Source: Jiangella mangrovi (GTDB taxonomy: Bacteria > Actinomycetota > Actinomycetes > Jiangellales > Jiangellaceae). Taken from it: a stretch of DNA of 64,000 bases. How positions within the stretch are numbered: the stretch's first letter is position 1; each line of letters starts with the position of its first letter. The stretch is from NCBI RefSeq assembly GCF_014204975.1, contig NZ_JACHMM010000001.1, positions 1,860,001 to 1,924,000 on the forward strand. Direction: 5' to 3'. A model generated the notes under the pieces. That model worked only from the letters and a program-made list of their open reading frames with translations. It was not told where the DNA came from and made no database searches. This document shows positions 35,951-44,680 of this stretch, in pieces. A program made the translations under genes and the position numbers.

Positions 35951-38598
35951 GCGGGCCTCGATCCGACGGCGTGGTCGGACCGACCGGCCTCGAGCTCGGG
36001 CCGGCGGCCGCCGCTGTCGCCGTCGCCGCCCGCGAGCTCACCGGCGCCGGAGGGTGCCGTCGCCCGGCCGAGCATGCCGGCGCCGGGATGGCGCTGCCCG
36101 ATGACGACCTCGGGAGGCGAGGTCTTCATGGCCTCGAACCGCTCGGGCCGCGACGGCGGCATGACCTTGATGCGGGCGACGTTGCCCAGGGCGTCGCGCA
36201 TGAGCGCCTCGCCGCGGCGCATCTCGGGGACGCCGTCGGGGCCGACCGGGCTGGTGTGCTCGGTGATCAGCGCGACCAGCGACTCGTCGTCGGGGTCGAG
36301 GTCGAGCCACTTGAGACCACGCCTGGCCAGGGTCTTGTCGCGGTGGCGCATGAGGATGCGGGTGGGGATGAGCCCGCGCAGGGTGGCGTCGCCGAAGTCG
36401 CTCTCGGGGTCGTGGCTGCCCAGCGCGACGGCAGCCTGGTGCTTGCGGCCGTCACGGACGAAGACGGTGATCTCGCGCTCGCCCTCCGGCGACGCCGTGA
36501 CGTGGTGCGCCTCGTCGACGATGAACAGGGCCAGCTCGGAGCGGTCGCCGAAACACACCTGCCGTCCCATCGACGCCATGAGCGCGTACATGGCCCGGCC
36601 GAAGATCTTCTCGAGCTTCATCTGCTCGAACAGGTGCGCGTGCTGCAGCTCGTCGCGGTCGGGCAGCTCGAGCGTGCGGGTCCAGAAGACGATGGCGCGG
36701 TCGCTCAGCTCGACCGGCGGCAGCGAGGTGTCGAAGATGACCCGGCCGAACTCCTTGCGCGCGAACACGTTCATGAGCCGGCCCAGCTCGTAGGCGCCGT
36801 CGAGCGTGCAGCTCTCGAGCAGGTGCTTGGTGAGGTCGCCCAGGCCGCGGATGCCGTGCCGCGCGAGGTAGCCGACCTCGAGCACCTCGGACAGCAGCAC
36901 GCCGCGTTCCGACGTCGGCGACACGTTGAGCAGCGGCGTCAGGAACGACTGCGCGACCCGCGAGCCGGTGTGCCGGTCGAAGACGCGGAGCGGGTCCATG
37001 CTCATGGTGGGGTCGACCACGGACACGACGGTGGGGGTGGTCAGCGCCCGGGCCATGGTGACCCACTCGCCGGACTCGGTGCGGTCGAGCGCGATGAACC
37101 GGCCGCCGCGGTCGACGGTGTCGGCGGCGATCTTCTTCAGCGCGACCGACTTGCCGGCGCCCAGCTCGCCCGCGATGGCCAGCGAGCCGGACACGTCGAG
37201 CCGCGTGGTCGCGCCCGCGGGATCGTGGTGGACGACGCCGGTCTGGCCGGTGGAGATGTTCAGGCCCAGCAGAGTGCCCTTGTTGTCGCCGACGTCGCAG
37301 GTGACCACCGGGACCGACGCCGAGAAGGAGTGCGACGTGGTGATCTGGGCGAACTCGCGGACCGACTTGGCCAGCGGCGTGCCGGGCAGCATGGCCCACC
37401 AGAGGTCCTCCTGGTTGCCCAGCGGGTGCGTGAGCTTGAACCCGGAGGCGCCGTAGAAGGCCTGCAGCTCCTTGGCCTGCTCCATGACCTGCTCGCCGGT
37501 GCGACCGGCCACGCAGAAGATGACGGTGGCCTCGACCTCGACCTCGAGATCGTCGGCGGAGAGCAGCGCCTCGTACTCGGCGAGGTCGCGGGCGGACCGC
37601 TCGATGGCGTGCATGCCCGTGGTGAGCTGGCCCTCCTGCTGGAGGAACTGGTCGTTGAGGTTGGCGACGGCGCGCCGGTTGCGCGCGATGACCTCTTCGC
37701 GGGTGCGGGTGTGCAGCCGCACCGCCCAGTCGACGTCGAGGCCGGCGTCGTCGACCCGGCCGAGGTACTCGCCGCCGGGGAACACCATGCCGTCCGCCGG
37801 GGTGTCGGCCAGCGCGAGCAGGCCCTGGTAGGAGACGGCGTCGGGCTGGTCCGGCTGGGTGATCTTGACGTACTTGCGCCGCAGCGGGTTCCAGTTCTTG
37901 AGCTGACGGCGGTCGAGCTCGGACTGGCCGCCCTCGTCGATGAGGGCGTCGGGCCACAGCACGCCGTGACGGGGCACGACGGCGGCCTCGTGGTCGGCGC
38001 GGGTCTCGGGGAGGTCCATGTCGGCGAAGAGGCCGCGCTGCAGCGTGTGCTGGTAGAGCCAGACCAGCTGCGCGACGGAGGCCGGCCGCGGGCGGAACAC
38101 CGCCGGGATGCCGAGCTCGATCTTGCGGGCCTGCTCGGTGCGCACCTTGAGCTCGGCCGGCGAGATGCCGGCGCGCGGCAGGGCCAGCTGGTCGCGGAAG
38201 TCGTCGACGGCGGCGTGGAAGGACTCGCCGAGGTTGCCGAACCGGCCGCGGTTGCGCAGCGGCACGCTGAGCCAGAACGTCCGCTGGCCGAGCGCGAGGT
38301 CGTCGAGGGTGTCGAGCGTGGCCTCGCACTCGGCCGCCCACTCGGGGCAGTGCTCGAGCGGGATGCCGGTGATCATGCGCTCGACGATGGCGGCGGGGTC
38401 GAGCGCGGCGCAGGCGCCCACCAGCAGCGCCTCGCCGGGCAGCGCCCGCAGCAGTGCCTGGTGTGCCGCCCGCACGCCGTGCTTGTCCTTGTCGGGACGG
38501 AACCCGTAGGGCAGCGCCTGCAGCCGCCAGGTCGCCCACACGGTCCCCCCGCGCGACCAGATCAGGTGGCCGGCCATGGCTCGCGCCGGACTACGCAT
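35947..38598 (-). CDS. VirB4-family T4SS ATPase
   Basis: An 883-residue VirB4/TraC/TcpF-type ATPase that would power assembly or transport at the inner membrane. N-terminal CagE/VirB4-like domain, then P-loop GELGAGKSVA with K483, FIALDRTESGEW, Walker B ALFIVDEAHH with D695/E696, and the late RGLIPTRILMRHRD and LKWLDL segments. ATG 38598 overlaps the stop of the TcpE-like gene by 8 bases; ATG 38577 (MAGHLIWSRGG) is an alternative. The C-terminal 60 residues are low-complexity. Confidence 0.88.
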   Translation of the reverse strand: MRSPARAMAGHLIWSRGGTVWATWRLQALPYGFRPDKDKHGVRAAHQALLRALPGEALLVGACAALDPAAIVERMITGIPLEHCPEWAAECEATLDTLDDLALGQRTFWLSVPLRNRGRFGNLGESFHAAVDDFRDQLALPRAGISPAELKVRTEQARKIELGIPAVFRPRPASVAQLVWLYQHTLQRGLFADMDLPETRADHEAAVVPRHGVLWPDALIDEGGQSELDRRQLKNWNPLRRKYVKITQPDQPDAVSYQGLLALADTPADGMVFPGGEYLGRVDDAGLDVDWAVRLHTRTREEVIARNRRAVANLNDQFLQQEGQLTTGMHAIERSARDLAEYEALLSADDLEVEVEATVIFCVAGRTGEQVMEQAKELQAFYGASGFKLTHPLGNQEDLWWAMLPGTPLAKSVREFAQITTSHSFSASVPVVTCDVGDNKGTLLGLNISTGQTGVVHHDPAGATTRLDVSGSLAIAGELGAGKSVALKKIAADTVDRGGRFIALDRTESGEWVTMARALTTPTVVSVVDPTMSMDPLRVFDRHTGSRVAQSFLTPLLNVSPTSERGVLLSEVLEVGYLARHGIRGLGDLTKHLLESCTLDGAYELGRLMNVFARKEFGRVIFDTSLPPVELSDRAIVFWTRTLELPDRDELQHAHLFEQMKLEKIFGRAMYALMASMGRQVCFGDRSELALFIVDEAHHVTASPEGEREITVFVRDGRKHQAAVALGSHDPESDFGDATLRGLIPTRILMRHRDKTLARRGLKWLDLDPDDESLVALITEHTSPVGPDGVPEMRRGEALMRDALGNVARIKVMPPSRPERFEAMKTSPPEVVIGQRHPGAGMLGRATAPSGAGELAGGDGDSGGRRPELEAGRSDHAVGSRPA

Positions 38599-39349
38599 CG
38601 TCCTCACCCCAAGTGTCGTGGTACCGGCCGTTCCCCTGCCGGACGGCGGTGCGCTGAGGACCGCGGGTGCGCGGCACGCGCGGCGCCTGCCCACGCCCGT
38701 CGGGCGCGGGGTCCTGCTGGTCGGGCGGGAGCAGGGCCAGCAGCGCCTGGACCCCGCTGAGCGGCCCGGTGGCCGGTGCCGCCACCGGTTCCGGCGCGGC
38801 GGGCTCGCCGGGCGCCTCGGGGAGCGGCGGCGGGGTCCGCTCGAGTCGGCGCCGCAGCCCGTCGGTCAGGCCGGCGGGCAGCTCGGTGCCGGCGGCCGCC
38901 GCGATGCCGGGTTCGAGTCCGGCCCACGGATCGGTGCCGGGCAGCGACCCGAGGAAGACGTTGGTGCGGTGGCGGATGCGCCGCGGCCGGCGGAACTTCA
39001 CCGCCCGGCCCTGGTACTTCCCGGACGAGGGCGCGTTGAGCACCCGGTACAGGCCGAGCAGGGCGAACAGCGGGTTGCGGCCGTTCATCGGCAGCCGGCC
39101 GATGAGGAAGACCGCCCCGAACGCCGTCCCGAACAGCAGGGCGACGTTGCCGAACACGCCGAAGACGCCCCAGGTGTCGATGGTCAGGCCGCCGACCACG
39201 ATGATGACGATGGCCGCGATGAGTTGCTGGACCGTGTACGGCCCGCCGGGGATCTTCGTGCCGTCGGGCATGCGCCCGAGCAGCTGCGGGAACTTGCGCG
39301 CCCGTGTGTAGTACTTGACGGTCTCGAGGTCGTCGGGGTCCTCGGCCAT
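38591..39349 (-). CDS. TcpE/PrgI-like T4SS membrane protein (VirB3 role)
   Basis: A 252-residue protein with a conserved N-terminal KYYTRARKFPQLLGRMPDG and IPGGPYT, two adjacent TM helices (about 40-60 and 62-85: LIAAIVIIVVGGLTIDTW, VALLFGTAFGAVFLIG), then RNPLFALLGLYRVLNAPSSG. The last 110 residues are a Pro-rich cytosolic tail. This topology and its place directly before VirB4 fit the TcpE/PrgI/VirB3 class. Confidence 0.75.
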   Translation of the reverse strand: MAEDPDDLETVKYYTRARKFPQLLGRMPDGTKIPGGPYTVQQLIAAIVIIVVGGLTIDTWGVFGVFGNVALLFGTAFGAVFLIGRLPMNGRNPLFALLGLYRVLNAPSSGKYQGRAVKFRRPRRIRHRTNVFLGSLPGTDPWAGLEPGIAAAAGTELPAGLTDGLRRRLERTPPPLPEAPGEPAAPEPVAAPATGPLSGVQALLALLPPDQQDPAPDGRGQAPRVPRTRGPQRTAVRQGNGRYHDTWGEDDA

Positions 39350-39406
39350 CGATCGTCACCTCCGCCCTGGGGTCTCGTGGCCTGCGTCGGGACTGCTGTG
39401 GCCGGG

Positions 39407-39730
39407 CTAGGTGAGATCGACCTGGTGCGACACCGGCGCCGACCCGGGGAGGTCTTCGCCGACGGTGTCGCGCAGGGAGGTGACGTTGTAGACGATCCAG
39501 ATGAAGACGCCGGCCGCGAGCGCGGAGACGATGATCGTGCCGATGGCGAACTTCGACTGCACCGCCTTGAACACTACGAACAGGATGGCCACGGTGATGG
39601 CCACCACCCGGAGCACCCCCTGCAGGTTCGAGGCGGTGTCGGTGGTCCAGTCGAGCAGTCCGGCCTGGATGGTGATGGACGAGGTGGCGAGGTCGGGTGC
39701 CGTCGCCGTGAGTCCGGTGATGTGGCTCAT
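39407..39730 (-). CDS. Small T4SS membrane protein (VirB2/TcpD-like)
   Basis: A 107-residue protein with two TM helices (about 40-58 VLRVVAITVAILFVVFKAV and 65-85 IGTIIVSALAAGVFIWIVYN) and no obvious cleavable signal. Size, topology and location between TcpC-like and TcpE-like genes suggest the pilin-like or TcpD slot. Sequence alone does not prove it. Confidence 0.68.
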   Translation of the reverse strand: MSHITGLTATAPDLATSSITIQAGLLDWTTDTASNLQGVLRVVAITVAILFVVFKAVQSKFAIGTIIVSALAAGVFIWIVYNVTSLRDTVGEDLPGSAPVSHQVDLT

Positions 39731-39782
39731 GGCTCCTACTCCTTGTGTGCGGGCTGCGGTGCGTGGTCAGGTCGGTGAACGG

Positions 39783-40985
39783 TCAGGGCGACTCGGTGGC
39801 CGACCCCGTGGCTTCTGGGTCTGATCCGCCCTCCCTCGTCGGTGTGTCGGACGGTGTTCCGGTTGGGCCCTGGGACGAGGTCCCCTCAGAGGTGCTCGTC
39901 CCAGGAGCTGGCGGGGTGACCGGCGACGGAGCGGGGATGGGGACGGGCTCGGCCAGCGCGGGCGACGTGCGCAGCCGGGCCACCTCCCACCGTCCTTCGC
40001 GCGCCTGGAGCACCAGGGAGTACTGCGCGCCGAGCTGCTCGCCGTTGGAGCCGCTGAGCGTGACGTTGGCCTGGACCTCGGCGGTCTCGCCGTCGGCCGG
40101 CTCTTCGGCAGGGGCCTCGCCGCCGGTGGCCACCAGGGTGTCGACGCTGACGCCGGCGTAGGGCACCGGGTTCAGCGCCCGGAACGACGTGCCCGGGCTG
40201 CTGTAGGCCTCGAGTGAGGCCTGGTCGCCGCTGACGAGCATGGCGTTGAGGAAGTTGGCCACCCGGGCGAAGGCGGGGTGCCCGGCGGCCAGGCCGTGGT
40301 CGTAGGCGGAGGCGAGCTGGTCGAACTCGCCCGGCGCCGGCACCGGCGCGGGCAGTGCCTGGGCGATCATCTGCCCGTCGACGTAGAGGACCGGCAGCTG
40401 GAAGTAGAGGCGGCCGGACGTGACCCGCTGGACCGGCTCCGCCTCGGCGTCGTCCGGTGCCGGGGTCTCGCCGTCTGCTGGTTCCTCGGGGGGCTCCTGC
40501 GCGGGAGCGACGTCGGCCGGGAGCTCGCCCTCGGTGGCGTCGACGCCGACGGTCACCGCCCAGAGGCCGTTGTCGTCCTTGACGATCTCGGCGACGGCCG
40601 TGCCACCGGTGGTCCACGGGATGTCGGGGCGGGCCAGGCCGATGTCGCCGAAGTAGGCACGCAGGGCGTCGGACTCCTCGCCCGGCGTCTCGAGCCAGGC
40701 GACGACGGCGCGCTCGGCGAACTCGCTGACGGCGGCCGCCTCGCCGATGCGGTCGACGTAGCCGTCCTGACGGACCACCGGACGGGAGTCGGGCATCAGC
40801 ATCTGCAGGGCGAGCGCGAGCGGACCGGCGATGAGCGCGGCCCACAGCAGCCCGACGACCACACGGGTGGCGAGCTGCGAGCCGCCTGTCCACGTGTGCT
40901 GCTCGGAGGACGCGGGCTTCTCGCGCGACCCGGAGTCGCCGCCGTCGGCCTCTTTGGGCGGACCGAAACCCCAGTTGATCTTCAT
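39783..40985 (-). CDS. TcpC/VirB8-like T4SS scaffold protein
   Basis: A 400-residue bitopic protein: a cytosolic N-terminus (1-40), one TM (VVVGLLWAALIAGPLALAL), then two NTF2-like extracytoplasmic domains (about 65-195 and 205-345) with AFFAERAVVAWL-type helices (here SEFAERAVVAWLETPG), RLYFQLPVLYVDG and ARVANFLNAMLVSGD. The C-terminus is Pro/Thr-rich. This matches TcpC of Gram-positive conjugation systems. An insertion of Pro/Glu repeats interrupts the first domain. It overlaps the preceding gene by 4 bases. Confidence 0.82.
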   Translation of the reverse strand: MKINWGFGPPKEADGGDSGSREKPASSEQHTWTGGSQLATRVVVGLLWAALIAGPLALALQMLMPDSRPVVRQDGYVDRIGEAAAVSEFAERAVVAWLETPGEESDALRAYFGDIGLARPDIPWTTGGTAVAEIVKDDNGLWAVTVGVDATEGELPADVAPAQEPPEEPADGETPAPDDAEAEPVQRVTSGRLYFQLPVLYVDGQMIAQALPAPVPAPGEFDQLASAYDHGLAAGHPAFARVANFLNAMLVSGDQASLEAYSSPGTSFRALNPVPYAGVSVDTLVATGGEAPAEEPADGETAEVQANVTLSGSNGEQLGAQYSLVLQAREGRWEVARLRTSPALAEPVPIPAPSPVTPPAPGTSTSEGTSSQGPTGTPSDTPTREGGSDPEATGSATESP

Positions 40986-41305
40986 GGCGCCGGTTCCTCG
41001 AACGCGTCGTGCCGATGCGGGCTCGAGGACGGCGGAGCCACCTCGACGTCCGAGCCCGCACCGGAGTCGGTGCCCGCCGTGCCGGGTTCCCAGGGCTCGC
41101 GCAGCTCGGTGACGTGCACCAGGCGCTCGAGCGCCTCTTGCGCGCGGTCGGCGTTGGCCCCCACGACGTCGTTCAGCCGCTTGGCGGCGTCGCGGTCGAA
41201 GGGGTCGGCGATGAGGTGCGCCAGCTCGCGGTCGATGGCCCGTCGCGCCGCCAGCACCGTAGCCGCGTCCATGAGGGACTGCCGGTTGCTGAAGCGCTCT
41301 GTCAT
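40982..41305 (-). CDS. First gene of the T4SS-like operon, small cytosolic protein
   Basis: A 107-residue hydrophilic protein; helices at 10-65 (SLMDAATVLAARRAIDRELA, RLNDVVGANADRAQEALERL) and an acidic disordered tail. No TM or enzyme motif. It heads the operon: promoter element 34 bases upstream, and its stop overlaps the TcpC-like start (ATGA). No family recognised. Confidence 0.7.
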   Translation of the reverse strand: MTERFSNRQSLMDAATVLAARRAIDRELAHLIADPFDRDAAKRLNDVVGANADRAQEALERLVHVTELREPWEPGTAGTDSGAGSDVEVAPPSSSPHRHDAFEEPAP

Positions 41306-41339
41306 CGCGGGCTCCTCGGTCGGCGGGTCGGTCGTCTGC

Positions 41340-41368
41340 GTAGGTACCGGGGGATGCCGTCTTGTGAC
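41340..41368 (-). promoter_or_regulatory. Shared promoter-like element, copy 6 (T4SS operon head)
   Basis: On the minus strand: GTCACA (41368-41363), 18 bases, CCTAC (41344-41340). Start codon 34 bases downstream. Presumably drives the run of six genes down to the VirB6-like gene. Confidence 0.8.
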
Positions 41369-41558
41369 GGGGTGATCGCTTCGGGTTGGCGGCGAGGATC
41401 GGGCATTCGGATCATGACGGTCATCGGGCAAGTCGCTGACCTGCGAACTCCTCGAGCGGGCAAGAAGGACAACCGGGTCCGGGCTACCGCGGGCAAGAGG
41501 CTCGGCAAGCCCCGCGGAGGACGGTGGACGCGTCGATCCACCCCGGAGGAGCCACCCG

Positions 41559-42371
41559 ATGCCGACCACCCTCGCCAGCGCCCACGAGGCCACCCCCGAC
41601 GTCACCCGTACCGGCGCCCGCCGCCGCAGCGACGCCAGCCTCGTGGGACAGCTCAACGCCGAATGGAGCCGGCTGGGCGCCGACCCGCGCACCGAGTCCG
41701 TGGTCGCCGGCTGGGCCGCGCGGCACCCCGAGCTGACCGGCTGCCTGGCGCTCGGCGACGTCGAGCTCGCGGTCGCGGGAGCCGATGGCGAGCAGGCCGA
41801 CCGGATCCTGCTGGCGCTGCTGCGCCTCACCCGCGCCGGCGACTCGCTGGCCGGCCGGACCGTCCTGCAGCTGATGCTCGGCAAGGCCGTGCGCATCGCC
41901 ATGGCGCGAGCCGGCCGCGACACCCGGCCCAGCCTCGAGCACACCGCCGTCGCCGCCCTGTGGACGACCATCGCGACCTACCCGATCGAGCGCCGGCCGG
42001 CCAGGGTCGCCGCGAACATCGCGATGGAGACCCTGCGCGCCGTGACCACCGAGCTGACCCATCAGCTCAGCGAGACGCCCACGAGTCCCGACGTCCTGGC
42101 CGCCGACCTCGCGCCGCTGCCGCCGTCGAGCCGCACCACCGCCGACCACGAGCTGCTGAACCTGCTCACGTGGGCCGTCGACGAGGGCACCATCACGGCG
42201 GCCGACGCGACGCTGATCCTCGACATCTACACGCCGGCGCCCGGGACCGACGGCGGCTCTGCGGCCGCGGAGCGGCACGGGCTCAGCTGGCCGGCCGCCC
42301 GGCAGCGCGCCAGCCGTGCCGTCCGCAAGGTCGCCGCGCACGTCCGCGCCGACGTCCCCGCGGCCGCCTGA
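41559..42371 (+). CDS. Divergent sigma-70-like / HTH regulator
   Basis: A 270-residue helical protein that I read as a distant sigma-70-family factor. Residues about 115-165 (TAVAALWTTIATYPIERRPA, RVAANIAMETLRAV) resemble region 2, with the AxNxAxDxLR-like helix. Residues about 208-262 (LLTWAVDEGTITAADATLIL, then GLSWPAARQRASRAVRKVA) resemble a region-4 HTH with its recognition helix. Strong GGAGGAG before ATG 41559. It is transcribed away from the T4SS operon head. It could be the factor that recognises the shared element; that is inference. Confidence 0.65.
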   Translation: MPTTLASAHEATPDVTRTGARRRSDASLVGQLNAEWSRLGADPRTESVVAGWAARHPELTGCLALGDVELAVAGADGEQADRILLALLRLTRAGDSLAGRTVLQLMLGKAVRIAMARAGRDTRPSLEHTAVAALWTTIATYPIERRPARVAANIAMETLRAVTTELTHQLSETPTSPDVLAADLAPLPPSSRTTADHELLNLLTWAVDEGTITAADATLILDIYTPAPGTDGGSAAAERHGLSWPAARQRASRAVRKVAAHVRADVPAAA

Positions 42372-42718
42372 CCGCGGACCCGGCCGGGGACCCGCCCGAC
42401 CGCACCGCTGACACCGTCGCCAATCACCCACGGCCACACCGTTCACGCACGTCACACGGGCCACTTCCATGATCATCGAAGTGGCTCGTTCGGGTTGCGC
42501 GCTCCGGGGTCTGGGCTCAGGATCGTCTGAACGGGTGAGCCGGCAGGGCGGCTCACGCGGCCCCGGACGGAGCCCATACATGGGTCATACATTCGCCAGA
42601 CGCTCGCCAAGACTTCACAATCCGTGCCCTATGCGGTTGTGGCCCCAGTCACATACCCTCGAGCCACGAGGCCGCCCGTGCAGGGCGCGGCCTCGCACCG
42701 TCTCGAGGGAGGCCGGCG
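42372..42718. other. Intergenic region between regulator genes
   Basis: About 350 bases without a gene. It holds a near-perfect palindrome (listed separately), a short repeated word ATACAT (42577 and 42588 region) and AT-richer patches than the coding DNA around it. This looks like a regulatory region rather than a lost gene. Confidence 0.5.
42460..42485. promoter_or_regulatory. 26-base near-perfect palindrome (operator or hairpin)
   Basis: GCCACTTC at 42460-42467 and its complement GAAGTGGC at 42478-42485 enclose a central ATGATCAT palindrome; 24 of 26 bases are symmetric. It lies 89 bases after the sigma-like gene and 233 bases before the RHH-like gene. It could be an operator or a terminator stem. 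Confidence 0.55.
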
Positions 42719-43135
42719 TTGACCGAGAGCACCCCGACCGCTGAGTTCCTGCAGCAGGGCATGAGCCCCGCGGTCGGTGCGCCCGTCATCAGGCCGAGCG
42801 TCGTGCACGTCCCGTCGTCCCTGCTCTCGCTGGTGGCGGCGGAGCGCCAGCGGTCCGGCAGGTCCAACGGGCAGATCCTCATCGACGCCATCGAGGCCGG
42901 GCACGAGCACCTGACCAAGTTGCACCACGAGTCCAGCAGCATCGGAGGACGCCTCTTCACCGCCCGCACGGCGAAGCCCCAGCTTCCCGTGGCCCAGCCC
43001 CTCTCACCGCTCAACATCCGTCTGTACGAACAGGACTTCGAGGTACTCGACAGGCTCGTCACCGAGCTCGGCGCAGGCTCCCGCAGCCGGCTGGCGACCC
43101 TGGCACTCGCGTACTACCTCGACGGCACCACCTAG
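42719..43135 (+). CDS. Ribbon-helix-helix-like DNA-binding protein
   Basis: A 138-residue protein starting with TTG, supported by GAGGGAGG just upstream. Two segments look like ribbon-helix-helix units: residues about 28-66 (SVVHVPSSLLSLVAAERQRS, GRSNGQILIDAIEAG) and 98-135 (PLNIRLYEQDFEVLDRLVTE, SRSRLATLALAYYL). It would thus be a tandem-RHH protein able to bind DNA as a pseudo-dimer. It heads the plus-strand run leading into the Tad genes and may control them. Confidence 0.65.
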   Translation: MTESTPTAEFLQQGMSPAVGAPVIRPSVVHVPSSLLSLVAAERQRSGRSNGQILIDAIEAGHEHLTKLHHESSSIGGRLFTARTAKPQLPVAQPLSPLNIRLYEQDFEVLDRLVTELGAGSRSRLATLALAYYLDGTT

Positions 43136-43172
43136 CTCCACCCCCCTTCCCCGGACAAGCAGGACGGCAACG

Positions 43173-43871
43173 ATGAGTTCGCCCCCCACCCATCAGCCGG
43201 CTTCCGATCACCTCGACGACCAGTTCGACATCGCCGAGGCCAAGCTGGAACCGGCGGTCGCCGCACCCCCGAAGCAGCGACGCCGGCCGGCGTTGATCGG
43301 CCTCGGCGTGGCCCTCGTCGCTCTCGGCGGCCTGGGCGCGGCCTGGCTGGCCACGAGCATGAGCGACACGGTCGAGGTCATCGCGGTGCGCGAGGACATC
43401 GCCCGCGGCGAGCTGATCACCGCCGACGACCTCACGACGGCGAACATCAACGCCGACCCCGCGCTCGACCCCGTCCGTGCGACACGGCAGGACGAGGTGG
43501 TCGACCACTACGCGGCCTTCGACCTCCCCGCCGGCTCGCTCATCACGCAGAACTCGTTCAGCGGCACCGTCCAGCCCGGCGAGGGCGAGGCCATGGTCGG
43601 CGTCGCCGTCACCAGCGCCCAGCTGCCCAGGGAGCCGCTGCGCCCGGGCGACATCGTCCGCGTCGTCGACACGCCGAACCCGCAGGACGACCCGCCCGGG
43701 TCGACGCCCGACTCCATCGAGGCCACCGTCGTCTCGTCGACGGTCGAAGAGGAGACCGGGCTGCGCGTCGTCGACGTCGTCCTGCCCGAGGTGCGCGCCG
43801 CCGACCTCGCCGCCCGGGTCGCGACCGGGCGCGTCGTCGTCATCCTGTTGTCGCGCGCGGGAGGCGAGTGA
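43173..43871 (+). CDS. cpaB: Flp pilus assembly protein CpaB/RcpC-like (SAF domain)
   Basis: A 232-residue protein: a cytosolic N-terminus, one TM (ALIGLGVALVALGGLGAAWLA, about 40-62), then an SAF domain (VIAVREDIARGELITADDL, AFDLPAGSLITQNSF) and a beta-rich C-terminus (REPLRPGDIVRVVDTPN). In Tad systems it sits at the outer face of the membrane and helps pilus passage. The stop overlaps the following start. Confidence 0.82.
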   Translation: MSSPPTHQPASDHLDDQFDIAEAKLEPAVAAPPKQRRRPALIGLGVALVALGGLGAAWLATSMSDTVEVIAVREDIARGELITADDLTTANINADPALDPVRATRQDEVVDHYAAFDLPAGSLITQNSFSGTVQPGEGEAMVGVAVTSAQLPREPLRPGDIVRVVDTPNPQDDPPGSTPDSIEATVVSSTVEEETGLRVVDVVLPEVRAADLAARVATGRVVVILLSRAGGE

Positions 43872-44680
43872 TGGCGGTCGTCGCTCTCACCTCGGCCCGT
43901 GGCGCTCCCGGCGTCACGACGACGGCGCTCGCCATGGCCATGCTGTGGCCGCGACCGGTCGTGCTGGTCGAGGCCGACGTCGCCGGCAGCAGCAGCATCC
44001 TCGCGGGCTACCTGCGCGGCACCGTCCCGCCCGACCGCGGCCTGGTCAGCCTGGCCGTGGCGCACCGGCGCGGCGTGCTCGACGAGAAGTTCTACGACCA
44101 GACCATCGCTCTCATCGAGAACCGCGTCCGGCTGGTCCCGGGCCTGGTCAACGCCCAGCAGGCGCCCAGCATGGACAAGCTCTGGTCGCCGCTGGGCATC
44201 GTGCTGGCCCACCTCGAGCGCACCGGCACCGACGTCATCGTCGACGCCGGCCGGCTCGGCATGCGGCACGGCCCGATGCCGCTGCTGCGCTCCGCCGACG
44301 CCGTCCTGCTCGTCACCCGCACCACGCTGCCGGCCGTCAGCGGAGCGCGGGCCCGCGTGAACGTGCTGCGCGAGGACCTCGTCGAACTCGGCCAGGGCGA
44401 CGACACCCTCGCCATGCTGCTGGTCGGCGAGGGCCAGCCGTACCGCGCGCGCGAGATCCACTCCGCGCTCGGCGTGCCCGTGCTGGCGTCCATGGCCTGG
44501 GACCAGGCCGCGTCGGACTCCCTGAGCGTCGGGGCGCCGTACGGACGGCGGTTCGCGGCGGCGCCACTGTTCCGCAGCACCCGGGTCGTCATCGGCGCCG
44601 TGCACGAGCTGATCGAGCGCCATCGCACCCGGCTGGCCCCGGCCGCGGAGTCCCTGATGGAGGAGCACACCTATGGCTGA
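43868..44680 (+). CDS. cpaE: CpaE-like MinD/ParA-family protein with altered P-loop
   Basis: A 270-residue deviant-Walker ATPase relative that positions Tad pilus machinery. The P-loop reads RGAPGVTTT (residues 11-19), so both lysines of KGGVGKTT are missing (R11 and V16). Later motifs persist: VLVEADVAGSS, VIVDAGRLG (Walker B), LLVTRTT. Nucleotide hydrolysis is therefore doubtful. GTG 43868 or ATG 43871 may be used. It overlaps the TadA gene by 8 bases. Confidence 0.8.
   Translation: MMAVVALTSARGAPGVTTTALAMAMLWPRPVVLVEADVAGSSSILAGYLRGTVPPDRGLVSLAVAHRRGVLDEKFYDQTIALIENRVRLVPGLVNAQQAPSMDKLWSPLGIVLAHLERTGTDVIVDAGRLGMRHGPMPLLRSADAVLLVTRTTLPAVSGARARVNVLREDLVELGQGDDTLAMLLVGEGQPYRAREIHSALGVPVLASMAWDQAASDSLSVGAPYGRRFAAAPLFRSTRVVIGAVHELIERHRTRLAPAAESLMEEHTYG

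Noticed and set aside
35971-38760. 929-codon plus-strand open frame opposite VirB4
   Set aside because: Shadow of a confident VirB4 gene.
38905-38925. GGTTCGAGTCC, similar to a tRNA T-arm
   Set aside because: Inside the TcpE-like coding region, with no acceptor stem or anticodon arm around it.
42648-42676. GTCACA before the RHH-like gene
   Set aside because: The bases after 18 are CCGCC, so the second box is missing.
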